Notes: generated from the letters alone by a model not told the origin. Numbered from the stretch's first letter, positions 1-5,790 are shown. The stretch: DNA of 5,790 nt from Propionibacteriaceae bacterium (GCA_031265725.1 JAISCH010000245.1:1-5790); one strand, 5' to 3'. Made by a program: numbers and translations.

Positions 1-1263
1 AAGGGAGTCGCCACCGCGACTCTCGCTATCAGCACGCCTTCCATATTCACGATGGTAGTGGTTCACAGCGTCCAAGATCGCATGCGCCACCACATCCTTG
101 CTGCCCTGGGCAGCCACCGGCTCCGCGTCGTCGGCAGTGATGATTAGCACCGAATTATCGTCCGCGCCGAACACCTGACCGGCGCTGACATCGTTGAGCA
201 CCAACAACTGACAACCCTTCCGGGCCAGCTTGGCCCTGCCCAGCGCGAGCAATTCAGCGCTGTCCGGGGCAGTCTCAGCCGCGAACCCGACGACGACCTG
301 CCCGTCATTCGATCTCGTGACGAGAGCGGCGAGCGCGTCCACGGTCTGCTTCAACTCCAGGGTGAGGCCGGAGCCACCGGCTTTCTTGAGCTTCTGCGCG
401 CTTGGAGCCACCGGAGTGAAATCAGCCGGAGCGGCGGCCATGATCACCACGTCGGCAGCGGAGGCCGACTCCAACATCGCCTGGGCCAAATCTCCGGTGG
501 AGACCACTGGCACCAACTCGACCCCGGCCGGGGCTGGAAGCGACAGGTTCGCGCCGACCAACTTAACCTCGGCGCCGCGTTGCCGAGCCGCGCGAGCCAG
601 TGCCAGGCCCATCTTTCCCGACGACGCGTTCCCCAAAAACCGCACCGGGTCGATGGCCTCATGGGTCCCGCCCGCGCTGACCAAGACTCTCAATCCGGCA
701 TAATCGCGGTCGGCCAGCGTGGTGGCGACCGACTGCGACTGCAGCACGCTCAATGCCAAAGCCGCAATGTCGTCCGGTTCGGGCATCCGGCCCGGACCCG
801 AGTCTGGGCCGGTCAGCCTGCCCACCGCTGGGTCCATCACGACGATTCCGCGCTCGCGCAACAATTCGACATTGAACTGGGTGGCCGGATTCAGCCACAT
901 CTGCGAATGCATGGCCGGAGCCAGCACTATCGGACAACTCGCGGTGAGCAGCACGTTGCTGAGCAGGTCGTCGGCCCGTCCGCTGGCCGCCCTGGCCAGC
1001 AGATCGGCCGTGGCCGGAGCCACCACGATCAATTCGGCCTGCCCACCCAGGCTGACATGGGGCACCTCCCAGGTCCGTTCCCAGGCATTAGTGGACACCG
1101 GCTTGCCGGAAAGCGCTTCCCAAGTCGCCGTGCCGACGAATTTGAGCGCGTTCTCGGTGGGCACCACCGTCACATCATGGCCGTGCTCGCTGAATTTGCG
1201 CAGCAGCAGGCAGGATTTGTACGCGGCGATGCCGCCAGCGACGCCGAGAACGATCCGGCTCAT
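1..1263 (-). CDS. coaBC: Bifunctional CoaBC (Dfp): phosphopantothenoylcysteine decarboxylase / phosphopantothenate-cysteine ligase, 3' end cut by the window
   Basis: This enzyme makes two consecutive cytosolic steps of coenzyme A synthesis: CoaB joins 4'-phosphopantothenate to cysteine using CTP, and CoaC decarboxylates the product with FMN. I translated the frame by hand; it stays open for 421 codons from ATG 1263 to position 1. The family is usually about 400-420 residues, so the stop should lie just outside. The CoaC half (about 1-180) begins with GGIAAYK (residues 8-14), has the likely catalytic His69 in VPHVSL, PAMHSQMW (116-123) and GRLTGPDSGPGRM (148-160). The CoaB half has AGGTHEAIDPVRFLGNASSGKMG-type sequence with Asn212, the KLKK lysines near 291-294, GFAAET and LNDVSAGQVFGADDNSV. 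Two CoaC positions differ from E. coli Dfp: His119 replaces the PXMN asparagine, and the catalytic-Cys position aligns with Gly152. I recall the same PAMH and LTG forms in mycobacterial CoaBC, so the gene is probably functional. It follows rpoZ by 8 bp, with GAGG (1273-1270) as ribosome binding site. Confidence 0.95.
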   Translation of the reverse strand, partial: MSRIVLGVAGGIAAYKSCLLLRKFSEHGHDVTVVPTENALKFVGTATWEALSGKPVSTNAWERTWEVPHVSLGGQAELIVVAPATADLLARAASGRADDLLSNVLLTASCPIVLAPAMHSQMWLNPATQFNVELLRERGIVVMDPAVGRLTGPDSGPGRMPEPDDIAALALSVLQSQSVATTLADRDYAGLRVLVSAGGTHEAIDPVRFLGNASSGKMGLALARAARQRGAEVKLVGANLSLPAPAGVELVPVVSTGDLAQAMLESASAADVVIMAAAPADFTPVAPSAQKLKKAGGSGLTLELKQTVDALAALVTRSNDGQVVVGFAAETAPDSAELLALGRAKLARKGCQLLVLNDVSAGQVFGADDNSVLIITADDAEPVAAQGSKDVVAHAILDAVNHYHREYGRRADSESRGGDSL

Positions 1264-1271
1264 CTCAAGCC

Positions 1272-1604
1272 TCAGGCCAGGTCGTCGTCAAAGCTCAGAT
1301 CGAATTCGGGATCGGAAACAGCCTCTTCACGGGCGGCGGCTTCAGCCTCCGGATCGAATTCGTTGCACTCAAGCACTCCGGACTCGATCTCCCGCAGCGC
1401 GATGGACAGCGGCTTCTCTTGGATCCCGATCTCGACCAGCGGGCCGACGTTCTCGAGCAGTCCTTCACCCAACTGAGAGTAGTAGGCGTTGATCTGACGC
1501 GCCCGCTTCGCGGCGAACAGCACCAGGCGATACTTGGAATCGACCTTGTCCAGCAAGTCGTCGATAGGCGGATTGGTGATCCCCTCGGGAGTTAGCGTGC
1601 TCAA
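1272..1604 (-). CDS. rpoZ: RNA polymerase omega subunit
   Basis: Omega is the smallest core RNA polymerase subunit; it binds the beta-prime subunit and helps assembly and stability. The 110-residue protein carries [13 protein letters not shown] (9-21), then [20 protein letters not shown] (23-42), then [11 protein letters not shown] (63-73). These are the conserved omega blocks in the wording typical of actinobacteria. The start is TTG at 1604-1602. It is supported by an AAAGG Shine-Dalgarno sequence 7 nt upstream, and by the conserved block beginning nine residues later; no ATG or GTG lies in frame between that Shine-Dalgarno sequence and the TTG. Residues 79-110 form an acidic, probably disordered tail with 13 Asp/Glu and one Arg. 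That tail is longer than in the Streptomyces and Mycobacterium homologues I remember. The gene lies 34 bp after gmk and 8 bp before coaBC, and is probably co-transcribed with both. Confidence 0.96.
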   Translation of the reverse strand: MSTLTPEGITNPPIDDLLDKVDSKYRLVLFAAKRARQINAYYSQLGEGLLENVGPLVEIGIQEKPLSIALREIESGVLECNEFDPEAEAAAREEAVSDPEFDLSFDDDLA

Positions 1605-1623
1605 GCGAATACCTTTGCGAATA
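1605..1623 (-). repeat. 7-bp direct repeat flanking the rpoZ ribosome binding site
   Basis: On the minus strand, TATTCGC occurs at 1623-1617 and again at 1611-1605, with AAAGG between. The copies are 12 bp apart and lie in the 34-bp gap between gmk and rpoZ. This could be chance; no known operator is recognised. Confidence 0.5.
1612..1616 (-). promoter_or_regulatory. Ribosome binding site that fixes the TTG start of rpoZ
   Basis: The minus strand reads AAAGG here, 7 nt before TTG 1604-1602. It sits between two copies of the 7-base word TATTCGC. No ATG or GTG lies in frame between this site and the TTG, so it decides for the TTG start. Confidence 0.7.
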
Positions 1624-1638
1624 GTGTTGGTTGAAATC

Positions 1639-2190
1639 TCACAGACCGATTAATCTTACCAACTCATCCACAGCTTGTCCCAAATCGTCGTTGACAACGA
1701 TGTGGTCGAACTCGTTTTTATGGGCCAATTCATAGCTGGCGGTGCTCAGCCGGCGTTCGATCTGCTCCGGAGTCTCAGTGCCGCGCCGGGTCAACCGCTC
1801 CATCAGCGCATCCAAGTCCGGGGGAAGGACGAAGATCGACTTGGCTTCCGGAAGTTTTTCCCGCACTTGCCTGGCGCCCTGCAGGTCGATCTCCAAGATC
1901 ACCCGCTTGCCGTGGGCGACTGCCTGGAGCACTGGCTCACGCGGAGTGCCGTACCGGGTGTTCCCGTGCACCTCAGCCCACTCCAGCAATCCGTCCTCAG
2001 CTATCAGCCGGTCGAAAGCGGCGTCGTCAATGAAGTAATAGTGGACCTTGTCGATTTCGCCCGGACGCGGCGACCGAGTCGTGGCCGAAATCGAGACATA
2101 GACCTCGGGGTAACGGTTCCGCAGTTCCGTGACCAGTGTTCCTTTCCCCACTGCGGTGGGGCCAGAGATAACTGTTATGTCACCTGTCAC
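1639..2190 (-). CDS. gmk: Guanylate kinase
   Basis: Guanylate kinase phosphorylates GMP (and dGMP) to GDP with ATP in the cytosol, feeding GTP synthesis. The 183-residue protein has the P-loop GPTAVGKGT (10-18), the GMP-binding segment [13 protein letters not shown] (33-45), [15 protein letters not shown] (68-82), EIDLQGA (100-106) and the lid region RLTRRGTET (132-140). It is somewhat shorter than the ~200-residue family norm, with almost nothing ahead of the P-loop strand. The start is GTG at 2190-2188. It is close to forced: an in-frame TGA lies at 2205-2203 with no other start codon between, and any later start would damage the P-loop. A GAAGG Shine-Dalgarno (2204-2200) sits 9 nt upstream. 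The gene overlaps the end of mihF by 11 bp in another frame, which suggests translational coupling. Stop is TGA (1641-1639). Confidence 0.97.
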   Translation of the reverse strand: MTGDITVISGPTAVGKGTLVTELRNRYPEVYVSISATTRSPRPGEIDKVHYYFIDDAAFDRLIAEDGLLEWAEVHGNTRYGTPREPVLQAVAHGKRVILEIDLQGARQVREKLPEAKSIFVLPPDLDALMERLTRRGTETPEQIERRLSTASYELAHKNEFDHIVVNDDLGQAVDELVRLIGL

Positions 2191-2497
2191 CGAACTCGGC
2201 CTTCAGACCAGCCACTTGGAGCCGGCCCAATCCGCGCACTCGCCGGTTGGGAGCGATGCTGAGACTCTCCATCACCACGGCGGCGCGACGCTCCCCCACC
2301 CGAGGGACGGCGCGGAGCAGGTCGACAACTTTCAAGTGGGACAGAATTTCATCGTCATTGGCCACGTCTATCGCCTTGGCCAGCGAGAGTTTGCCAACAC
2401 GAACCTGCTCTTTCAACTCTGCCCGCTTGCGCCGGGCATTGGTCGCAGCCGTACGGGCTCTCTCTAAATCTTGTGCGCTCAGTTTCGGAATACTCAC
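2180..2497 (-). CDS. mihF: Actinobacterial integration host factor (mIHF/sIHF-type nucleoid-associated protein)
   Basis: This small basic protein belongs to the mIHF/sIHF family of actinobacteria, which bind and organise DNA and are unrelated in sequence to the HU-like IHF of enterobacteria. The 105 residues match the family core: a basic N-terminal helix with ARRKRAELKE (21-30), then ILSHLKVVDLLRAVPRVGERRA (51-72), which resembles the family's helix-turn-helix-like DNA-binding region, then IAPNRRVRGLG (81-91), where the arginines that contact DNA in homologues lie. The start is GTG at 2497-2495, with GGAG (2508-2505) 7 nt upstream. Family position directly upstream of gmk is the rule in actinobacteria and supports the call. 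Stop TGA (2182-2180) lies inside the start of gmk. Regulation may come from a promoter in the 89-bp gap upstream, separate from the pyrimidine genes. Confidence 0.93.
   Translation of the reverse strand: MSIPKLSAQDLERARTAATNARRKRAELKEQVRVGKLSLAKAIDVANDDEILSHLKVVDLLRAVPRVGERRAAVVMESLSIAPNRRVRGLGRLQVAGLKAEFGDR
2200..2204 (-). promoter_or_regulatory. Ribosome binding site of gmk, inside mihF
   Basis: The minus strand reads GAAGG, 9 nt before the GTG start of gmk and within the last codons of mihF. It supports the GTG start together with the in-frame TGA at 2205-2203, which excludes any earlier start. Confidence 0.65.
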
Positions 2498-2586
2498 CGG
2501 ACTTCTCCAAATAAGGGGGTTAGGTACTTAGATTCAACCTAGCGGTTACCACGAGGAATTGCATCTTTGCCTGTCAACCGCCCAAT
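2498..2586 (-). promoter_or_regulatory. Intergenic gap between pyrF and mihF with a candidate promoter
   Basis: This is the longest non-coding stretch in the window. On the minus strand it contains TAGGTT (2541-2536), a good match to the actinobacterial housekeeping -10 pattern TANNNT. That would place transcription start near 2529 and give a leader of about 30 nt before the mihF GTG. No good -35 box sits 16-18 bp upstream of it. A perfect TTGACA lies further up (2577-2572), but about 30 bp from TAGGTT, and the hexamers 17-18 bp after it are not -10-like. The promoter is therefore likely in place but not in detail. No GC-rich stem followed by a T-run is visible, so I see no intrinsic terminator after pyrF. 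Confidence 0.4.
2505..2508 (-). promoter_or_regulatory. Ribosome binding site of mihF
   Basis: The minus strand reads GGAG (extended GGAGAAG, 2508-2502), 7 nt before GTG 2497-2495. It supports the GTG start, which also gives the common 105-residue family length. Confidence 0.7.
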
Positions 2587-3390
2587 TCAGCCCAATAATT
2601 TCGCCACTTTTGCCCGTAATGCCTGCGAATCCGGCCCCACTGAGAGCACGCCCCGGCCCACTACCGCCAATACTTGCTCAACCGCGTCGCCGAAGAGTTT
2701 GGGCAAATCCTCCATCCGGCCGCCCTGAAACCCTATCCCCGGCACCAGGATGGAGCCGTTGAAGTCGGAGAGGTCGCAGCCGAGGGTGGTATGGGTGCCC
2801 CCCACCACCAGGCCGACTGCCTTCTGCCTGGACTGCCGGTTGAATTCAGTGGCGGCGTCGATGATGTTCTGCACGACCGAGCCCTCCTCGTTCAAGGCGA
2901 GCTGGACACTGGCCCCCTCCGGATTGGAGGTTCGGGCCAGGATGTAGACGCCGCGTTCAAACTTCTGCGCCCGCTCAATGGCTGGGAGCAGCGATCCGAA
3001 GCCGAGGTACGGCGAGAGCGTGATCGCGTCGGCGGCCAGCGGTGAGCCGTCGGTCAAGTAGGCGTCGGCGTAAGCCTCCATCGTCGAGCCGATGTCGCCG
3101 CGCTTGGCGTCCAGGATGCACATCGCCCCGGTCGGCCCGATATCGGCGATCACCCGTTCCAACGCTGCTATGCCGGCCGAGCCGTACCGCTCGAAGAACG
3201 CCGACTGCGGCTTGAAAGCGGCGACTTTCTCCCCCAGCACATTCACCACATGGCGCGCGCATTTCTCCGCGCCCTGGGCGCTCAGCGGCAGTCCCCAAGC
3301 CTGCAACAGCGACGGGTGCGGGTCGATGCCCACACACAGTGGACCGCGTTCCAGCACTACCTCTCGCAGTCGTTTGAAGTAGGTCGTCAC
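2587..3390 (-). CDS. pyrF: Orotidine 5'-phosphate decarboxylase, type 2
   Basis: PyrF catalyses the last step of de novo UMP synthesis, decarboxylating OMP to UMP without a cofactor. The 267-residue protein shows the catalytic DAKRGDIGST motif at 94-103 (Asp94, Lys96, Asp99), an early CVGIDPHPSLL strand (19-29), FKPQSAFFE (59-67), SPYLGFGSL (126-134) and PGIGFQGG (217-224), a phosphate-binding loop. The length and the sequence around the DAKRGD motif fit the mycobacterial-type (type 2) subfamily rather than the ~230-residue enterobacterial type. The start is GTG (3390-3388), overlapping the pyrD stop as GTGA. A perfect AGGAGG lies 5 nt upstream inside pyrD. Stop is TGA (2589-2587). It is co-transcribed and probably translationally coupled with pyrD. 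Confidence 0.97.
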   Translation of the reverse strand: MTTYFKRLREVVLERGPLCVGIDPHPSLLQAWGLPLSAQGAEKCARHVVNVLGEKVAAFKPQSAFFERYGSAGIAALERVIADIGPTGAMCILDAKRGDIGSTMEAYADAYLTDGSPLAADAITLSPYLGFGSLLPAIERAQKFERGVYILARTSNPEGASVQLALNEEGSVVQNIIDAATEFNRQSRQKAVGLVVGGTHTTLGCDLSDFNGSILVPGIGFQGGRMEDLPKLFGDAVEQVLAVVGRGVLSVGPDSQALRAKVAKLLG

Positions 3391-4472
3391 GCTCTCCTCC
3401 TGTCTTCCGCGTTGATCCGCATCGCCAACGCCGGGCCTTGATAGATAAAACCAGTGTAAAGCTGAATCAATGCCGCGCCAGCGTCAAACATGGCTTTCGC
3501 GTCGGCTTCGGTCATGATCCCCCCACTGCCGATCACCGGCAGTTCGCTGCGTTCAGCAATATAGCTCACCACCGCCAGGGCGCGCTCAGTCAATGGACGG
3601 CCGGACAGCCCGCCCTCCTGCTCGGCCAAGCCGAGGTCCGCTGCGGCGAGCTGGTCCCGGCGCAGCGTGGTGTTGGTGGCGATGATCCCCGCCGCGCCGC
3701 AGTCCTCGCAATTGTTGATCACCTCGTCCAACTGGCCCCAACTGAGGTCGGGGGCCACTTTGACGAAAATGGGAACCGGCGGGGAGTCCTGCCCCTGAGC
3801 CAGTTGCGCGGCCCGGCCAGTCAATGCCCGGAGCAGCCCCACCAAGGCTCCCCCGTCCTGCAGCAAGCGCAGTTGGGGTGTGTTCGGGCTGGAGACGTTG
3901 ACGGCGAAGTAGTCGGCGTGCTCGGCCAGCAGGGTCAACGAGGTCAGGTAGTCCTCCACAGCGCCGTCCAGGCCGACGATCTTGCTCTTGCCGATAGAGA
4001 TGCCGACCGGAATGCCCGCCGCCCGGTTGCCCCGATAAATCCCCGCCCCGGCGAGCGTCCTGGCCAATTCCGCCGCACCGGCGTTGTTGAAACCCATCCG
4101 GTTGACCAGGCCAGCGGAGCTAACCGCCCTGAAGAGGCGCGGCTTCTCGTTGCCAGGCTGGGCGAAGGCCGTAACCGTCCCCAATTCAGCGAAGCCGAAA
4201 CCCAAACCGTGCCAGGCTCGACTGGCCAGCCCGTCCTTGTCCAGCCCGGCTGCCAAACCCACCCGGGTCGGGAAATCCACTCCGGCGACGGTGGTCGGCC
4301 TGCCCTTTTCTCCGGTCAGCCCGCGCAGCAGCGTCCGTACCACCGCATTGGAGCCGACGCTGGAGAGCAGGCGGATCATCCGCTCATGGATGATCTCCGG
4401 ATCGGTCCGGAAGAGCAACGGGCGCAACACCTGGGTGTATCCCCCGGCCACGAATTCGGTGCGCAGACTCAT
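3387..4472 (-). CDS. pyrD: Dihydroorotate dehydrogenase (quinone), class 2
   Basis: PyrD oxidises dihydroorotate to orotate, the fourth step of UMP synthesis. Class 2 enzymes are FMN proteins attached to the inner face of the membrane and pass electrons to quinone. The 361 residues include the class 2 N-terminal extension (about 1-60, with RPLLFRTDPEIIHE at 17-30), GLAAGLDKDG (72-81), GLVNRMGFNN (121-130) and NVSSPNTPQLR (192-202), where Ser195 is the expected catalytic base (class 1 uses Cys). ATNTTL (265-270), GGLSGRPL (287-294), GSGGI (315-319) and LYTGFIYQGP (338-347) follow and bind FMN. ATG start (4472-4470) lies only 7 bp after the carB stop, and the ribosome binding site is weak, so it probably depends on translation of carB. 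The last codons before TGA are AGG AGG AGA GCG and double as the pyrF ribosome binding site. Confidence 0.97.
   Translation of the reverse strand: MSLRTEFVAGGYTQVLRPLLFRTDPEIIHERMIRLLSSVGSNAVVRTLLRGLTGEKGRPTTVAGVDFPTRVGLAAGLDKDGLASRAWHGLGFGFAELGTVTAFAQPGNEKPRLFRAVSSAGLVNRMGFNNAGAAELARTLAGAGIYRGNRAAGIPVGISIGKSKIVGLDGAVEDYLTSLTLLAEHADYFAVNVSSPNTPQLRLLQDGGALVGLLRALTGRAAQLAQGQDSPPVPIFVKVAPDLSWGQLDEVINNCEDCGAAGIIATNTTLRRDQLAAADLGLAEQEGGLSGRPLTERALAVVSYIAERSELPVIGSGGIMTEADAKAMFDAGAALIQLYTGFIYQGPALAMRINAEDRRRA
3396..3401 (-). promoter_or_regulatory. Perfect AGGAGG ribosome binding site of pyrF, inside pyrD
   Basis: AGGAGG on the minus strand ends 5 nt before the pyrF GTG. It is read in the pyrD frame as part of GAC AGG AGG AGA GCG TGA, encoding the C-terminal DRRRA. 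It is the strongest Shine-Dalgarno in the window and marks GTG 3390 as the pyrF start. Confidence 0.85.
4374..4395. repeat. 8-bp perfect inverted repeat in the 5' part of pyrD
   Basis: GATCATCC (4374-4381) and GGATGATC (4388-4395) are exact reverse complements around a 6-nt loop. They lie within pyrD codons for IIHERMIR (residues 27-34). The stem could form in pyrD mRNA about 80 nt after the start codon. The repeat may simply reflect the codons; a regulatory role is not shown. Confidence 0.5.
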
Positions 4473-4479
4473 CTGTGGC

Positions 4480-5790
4480 CTACTCGGACAATTCGGCGGC
4501 CACTGCCGCGTTCCAAGATTGCAGCGAGCGCACGCTCACATCCCCCTTGCGCAACGCCTCGATGCCCTGCACGCAGGCGGACAGCCCTTGCACTGTGGTC
4601 ACGCAGGGCACGTCGGCCAGGATCGCCGCAGAACGAATCTGCCAGCCGTCCCGGCGTGGGCTGCCGCCTTTGGAGATGCCTTGCGGGGTATTGAAGATCA
4701 GATCGACTTCCCCGTTCAGAATCGCGTCGACGATGGTGCCCTCATCGTTCGGGCCGCGTCCCTGGGTGGCTTTGCGGATCACTTCCACCTCGACATCGTT
4801 GCGCCGCAACACCTGTGCGGTGCCCTCGGTCGCCAGAATCCGGAAACCCAAGTCAGCGAGATGTTTCACCGGGAAGATCGCATGCCGCTTGTCCCGGTTG
4901 GCGGCGGAGACGAAGATCGTCCCCGAGGTCGGCACCTTGCCGTAGGAAGCCGCCTGGCTCTTGGCGAAAGCTTTCCCGAAGGTCAGATCGAGGCCCATCA
5001 CCTCGCCGGTCGATTTCATCTCCGGCCCGAGCAGGGAGTCCACCCAAGAGCCGTCGGCAGTGCGGAACCTGTTGAACGGCATCACTGCCTCTTTCACCGC
5101 CATCGGCGCTGAGTTCAGGATCGCCGCCCCATCCGAGAGCTGGCGCAGCTTGCCCTGCTCGCGCAGCCCGGAGATGGTCGCCCCCATCGAGATCAGCGCG
5201 GCGGCCTTGGCCAGGGCGGTGCTGGTGGCTTTCGACACGAAGGGGACGGTGCGGGAGGCGCGCGGATTGGCTTCCAACACGTACAGGCTGTCGCCATGCA
5301 GCGCGAATTGGATGTTGATCAGGCCGCGCACCCCGACCCCAGCCGCGATCCGCTCGGTCGCGTAACGGATCAGGTCGATGATCTCGCTGCCCAGAGTGAT
5401 CGGTGGCAGCGCGCAGGCGGAGTCCCCGGAATGGATACCCGCCTCCTCGATGTGCTCCATCACCCCGCCCAGGTATAACTCCTGGCCATCGTAGAGGGCG
5501 TCCACATCTATCTCGATCGCGTCGTCTAAGAAACGGTCGACCAACACCGGCGAGGTCGGGGTGATGTGGGTGGCCCGCTCGATATAGGCGGCCAACGAGG
5601 CGTCGTCATAGACGATCTCCATGCCCCGCCCGCCCAGCACATACGAGGGGCGCACCAGGACCGGGAAACCGATGCTGTGGGCCACTTGCAGGGCCTCCTC
5701 GACCGAAGTCGCCAATCCGTACTCCGGGGCCAGCAATCCGGCCTCGGCCAGCACCTTGCCGAATTCGCCCCGGTCCTCGGCCAAGTCGAT
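4480..5790 (-). CDS. carB: Carbamoyl phosphate synthase large subunit, C-terminal part (5' end outside the window)
   Basis: CarB makes carbamoyl phosphate from bicarbonate, ammonia delivered by CarA, and two ATP, for pyrimidine and arginine synthesis. The frame is open from the window edge (5790) to TAG (4482-4480), giving 436 visible residues of a protein normally about 1070-1110 long. Counting from the first visible codon, they include the second ATP-grasp (carbamoyl phosphate) domain with AEDRGEF (4-10), [16 protein letters not shown] (47-62), [16 protein letters not shown] (111-126) and [17 protein letters not shown] (173-189), where the Glu and Asn are expected metal ligands. [12 protein letters not shown] (255-266) follows, and from about 285 the methylglyoxal-synthase-like allosteric domain with [16 protein letters not shown] (367-382), which in relatives binds nucleotide effectors such as UMP or IMP. 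The protein ends with the VSVRSLQ stretch typical of actinobacteria. pyrD follows after 7 bp. Confidence 0.98.
   Translation of the reverse strand: MDLAEDRGEFGKVLAEAGLLAPEYGLATSVEEALQVAHSIGFPVLVRPSYVLGGRGMEIVYDDASLAAYIERATHITPTSPVLVDRFLDDAIEIDVDALYDGQELYLGGVMEHIEEAGIHSGDSACALPPITLGSEIIDLIRYATERIAAGVGVRGLINIQFALHGDSLYVLEANPRASRTVPFVSKATSTALAKAAALISMGATISGLREQGKLRQLSDGAAILNSAPMAVKEAVMPFNRFRTADGSWVDSLLGPEMKSTGEVMGLDLTFGKAFAKSQAASYGKVPTSGTIFVSAANRDKRHAIFPVKHLADLGFRILATEGTAQVLRRNDVEVEVIRKATQGRGPNDEGTIVDAILNGEVDLIFNTPQGISKGGSPRRDGWQIRSAAILADVPCVTTVQGLSACVQGIEALRKGDVSVRSLQSWNAAVAAELSE

Noticed and set aside
444..937. Short minus-strand open frames within coaBC in another frame
   Set aside because: The coaBC frame (codons starting at 1263) is open without a stop through the whole region and carries all the family motifs, so there is no frameshift and no separate small gene.
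1..1263. coaBC as a pseudogene because no stop codon is seen
   Set aside because: The frame reaches the window edge at codon 421, about the full family length, and the C-terminal CoaB motifs are present; the stop simply lies outside.
580..1492. Two long plus-strand open frames (298 and 257 codons) opposite coaBC and rpoZ
   Set aside because: They are antisense shadows of CoaBC and omega, whose conserved motifs are intact on the minus strand.
2572..2577. TTGACA as the -35 box of a standard promoter
   Set aside because: The hexamers 16-18 bp downstream do not resemble a -10 box, and the good TAGGTT is about 30 bp away.
2542..2600. Intrinsic terminator after pyrF
   Set aside because: No GC-rich stem with a following T-run is present; the only nearby dyads have arms of 4-5 bp.
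3438..4694. A 418-codon open frame on the plus strand opposite pyrD and the end of carB
   Set aside because: It is a high-GC shadow of pyrD; its translation is low in complexity, rich in Arg, Gly, Pro and Gln, and matches no family I know, while the minus strand encodes a full PyrD.
4084..5112. A 342-codon plus-strand open frame opposite pyrD and carB
   Set aside because: It lies antisense to strongly conserved PyrD and CarB motifs, and its translation resembles no known protein.
1..5790. Mobile element, CRISPR array, tRNA/rRNA gene, defence or other new system
   Set aside because: The window is filled with colinear housekeeping genes in a familiar actinobacterial order, with no spaced repeats, transposase, integrase or RNA-gene pattern seen by eye.

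Overview
The window is a segment of an actinobacterial chromosome (phylum Actinomycetota). All recognisable genes lie on the minus strand, so transcription runs from high to low coordinates. Three things point to the phylum: an mIHF-type nucleoid protein gene directly upstream of gmk-rpoZ-coaBC, a type 2 (mycobacterial-style) OMP decarboxylase, and an actinobacterial CoaBC variant in which the usual PXMN motif reads PAMH. GC content is high (about 60%, judged by eye) and non-ATG starts are common. I cannot name the genus.

Layout in order of transcription: the C-terminal ~40% of carB (5790-4480, 5' end outside the window); pyrD (4472-3387); pyrF (3390-2587); an 89-bp intergenic gap with a candidate promoter (2498-2586); mihF (2497-2180); gmk (2190-1639); a 34-bp gap; rpoZ (1604-1272); and coaBC (1263 to the window edge, stop codon just outside). 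Coding density is very high. Junctions are a 7-bp gap (carB/pyrD), a 4-bp GTGA overlap (pyrD/pyrF), an 11-bp overlap (mihF/gmk) and an 8-bp gap (rpoZ/coaBC).

The genes fall into two functional blocks. carB-pyrD-pyrF is the distal part of a de novo pyrimidine (UMP) operon: carbamoyl phosphate synthesis, dihydroorotate oxidation and OMP decarboxylation. mihF-gmk-rpoZ-coaBC is the conserved actinobacterial housekeeping block: nucleoid protein, GMP phosphorylation, RNA polymerase omega subunit and two steps of coenzyme A synthesis. No terminator is visible between the blocks, so read-through is possible. The gap before mihF is the only space large enough for an internal promoter.

I found no mobile element, CRISPR array, RNA gene, toxin-antitoxin or defence gene, and no sign of a new biological system. 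The gene order matches what I remember from Streptomyces-like actinobacteria. The observations worth a second look are small: active-site substitutions in CoaBC, a run of non-ATG starts, a strong Shine-Dalgarno sequence encoded by tandem AGG/AGA arginine codons, an acidic tail on omega, and a few short repeats.
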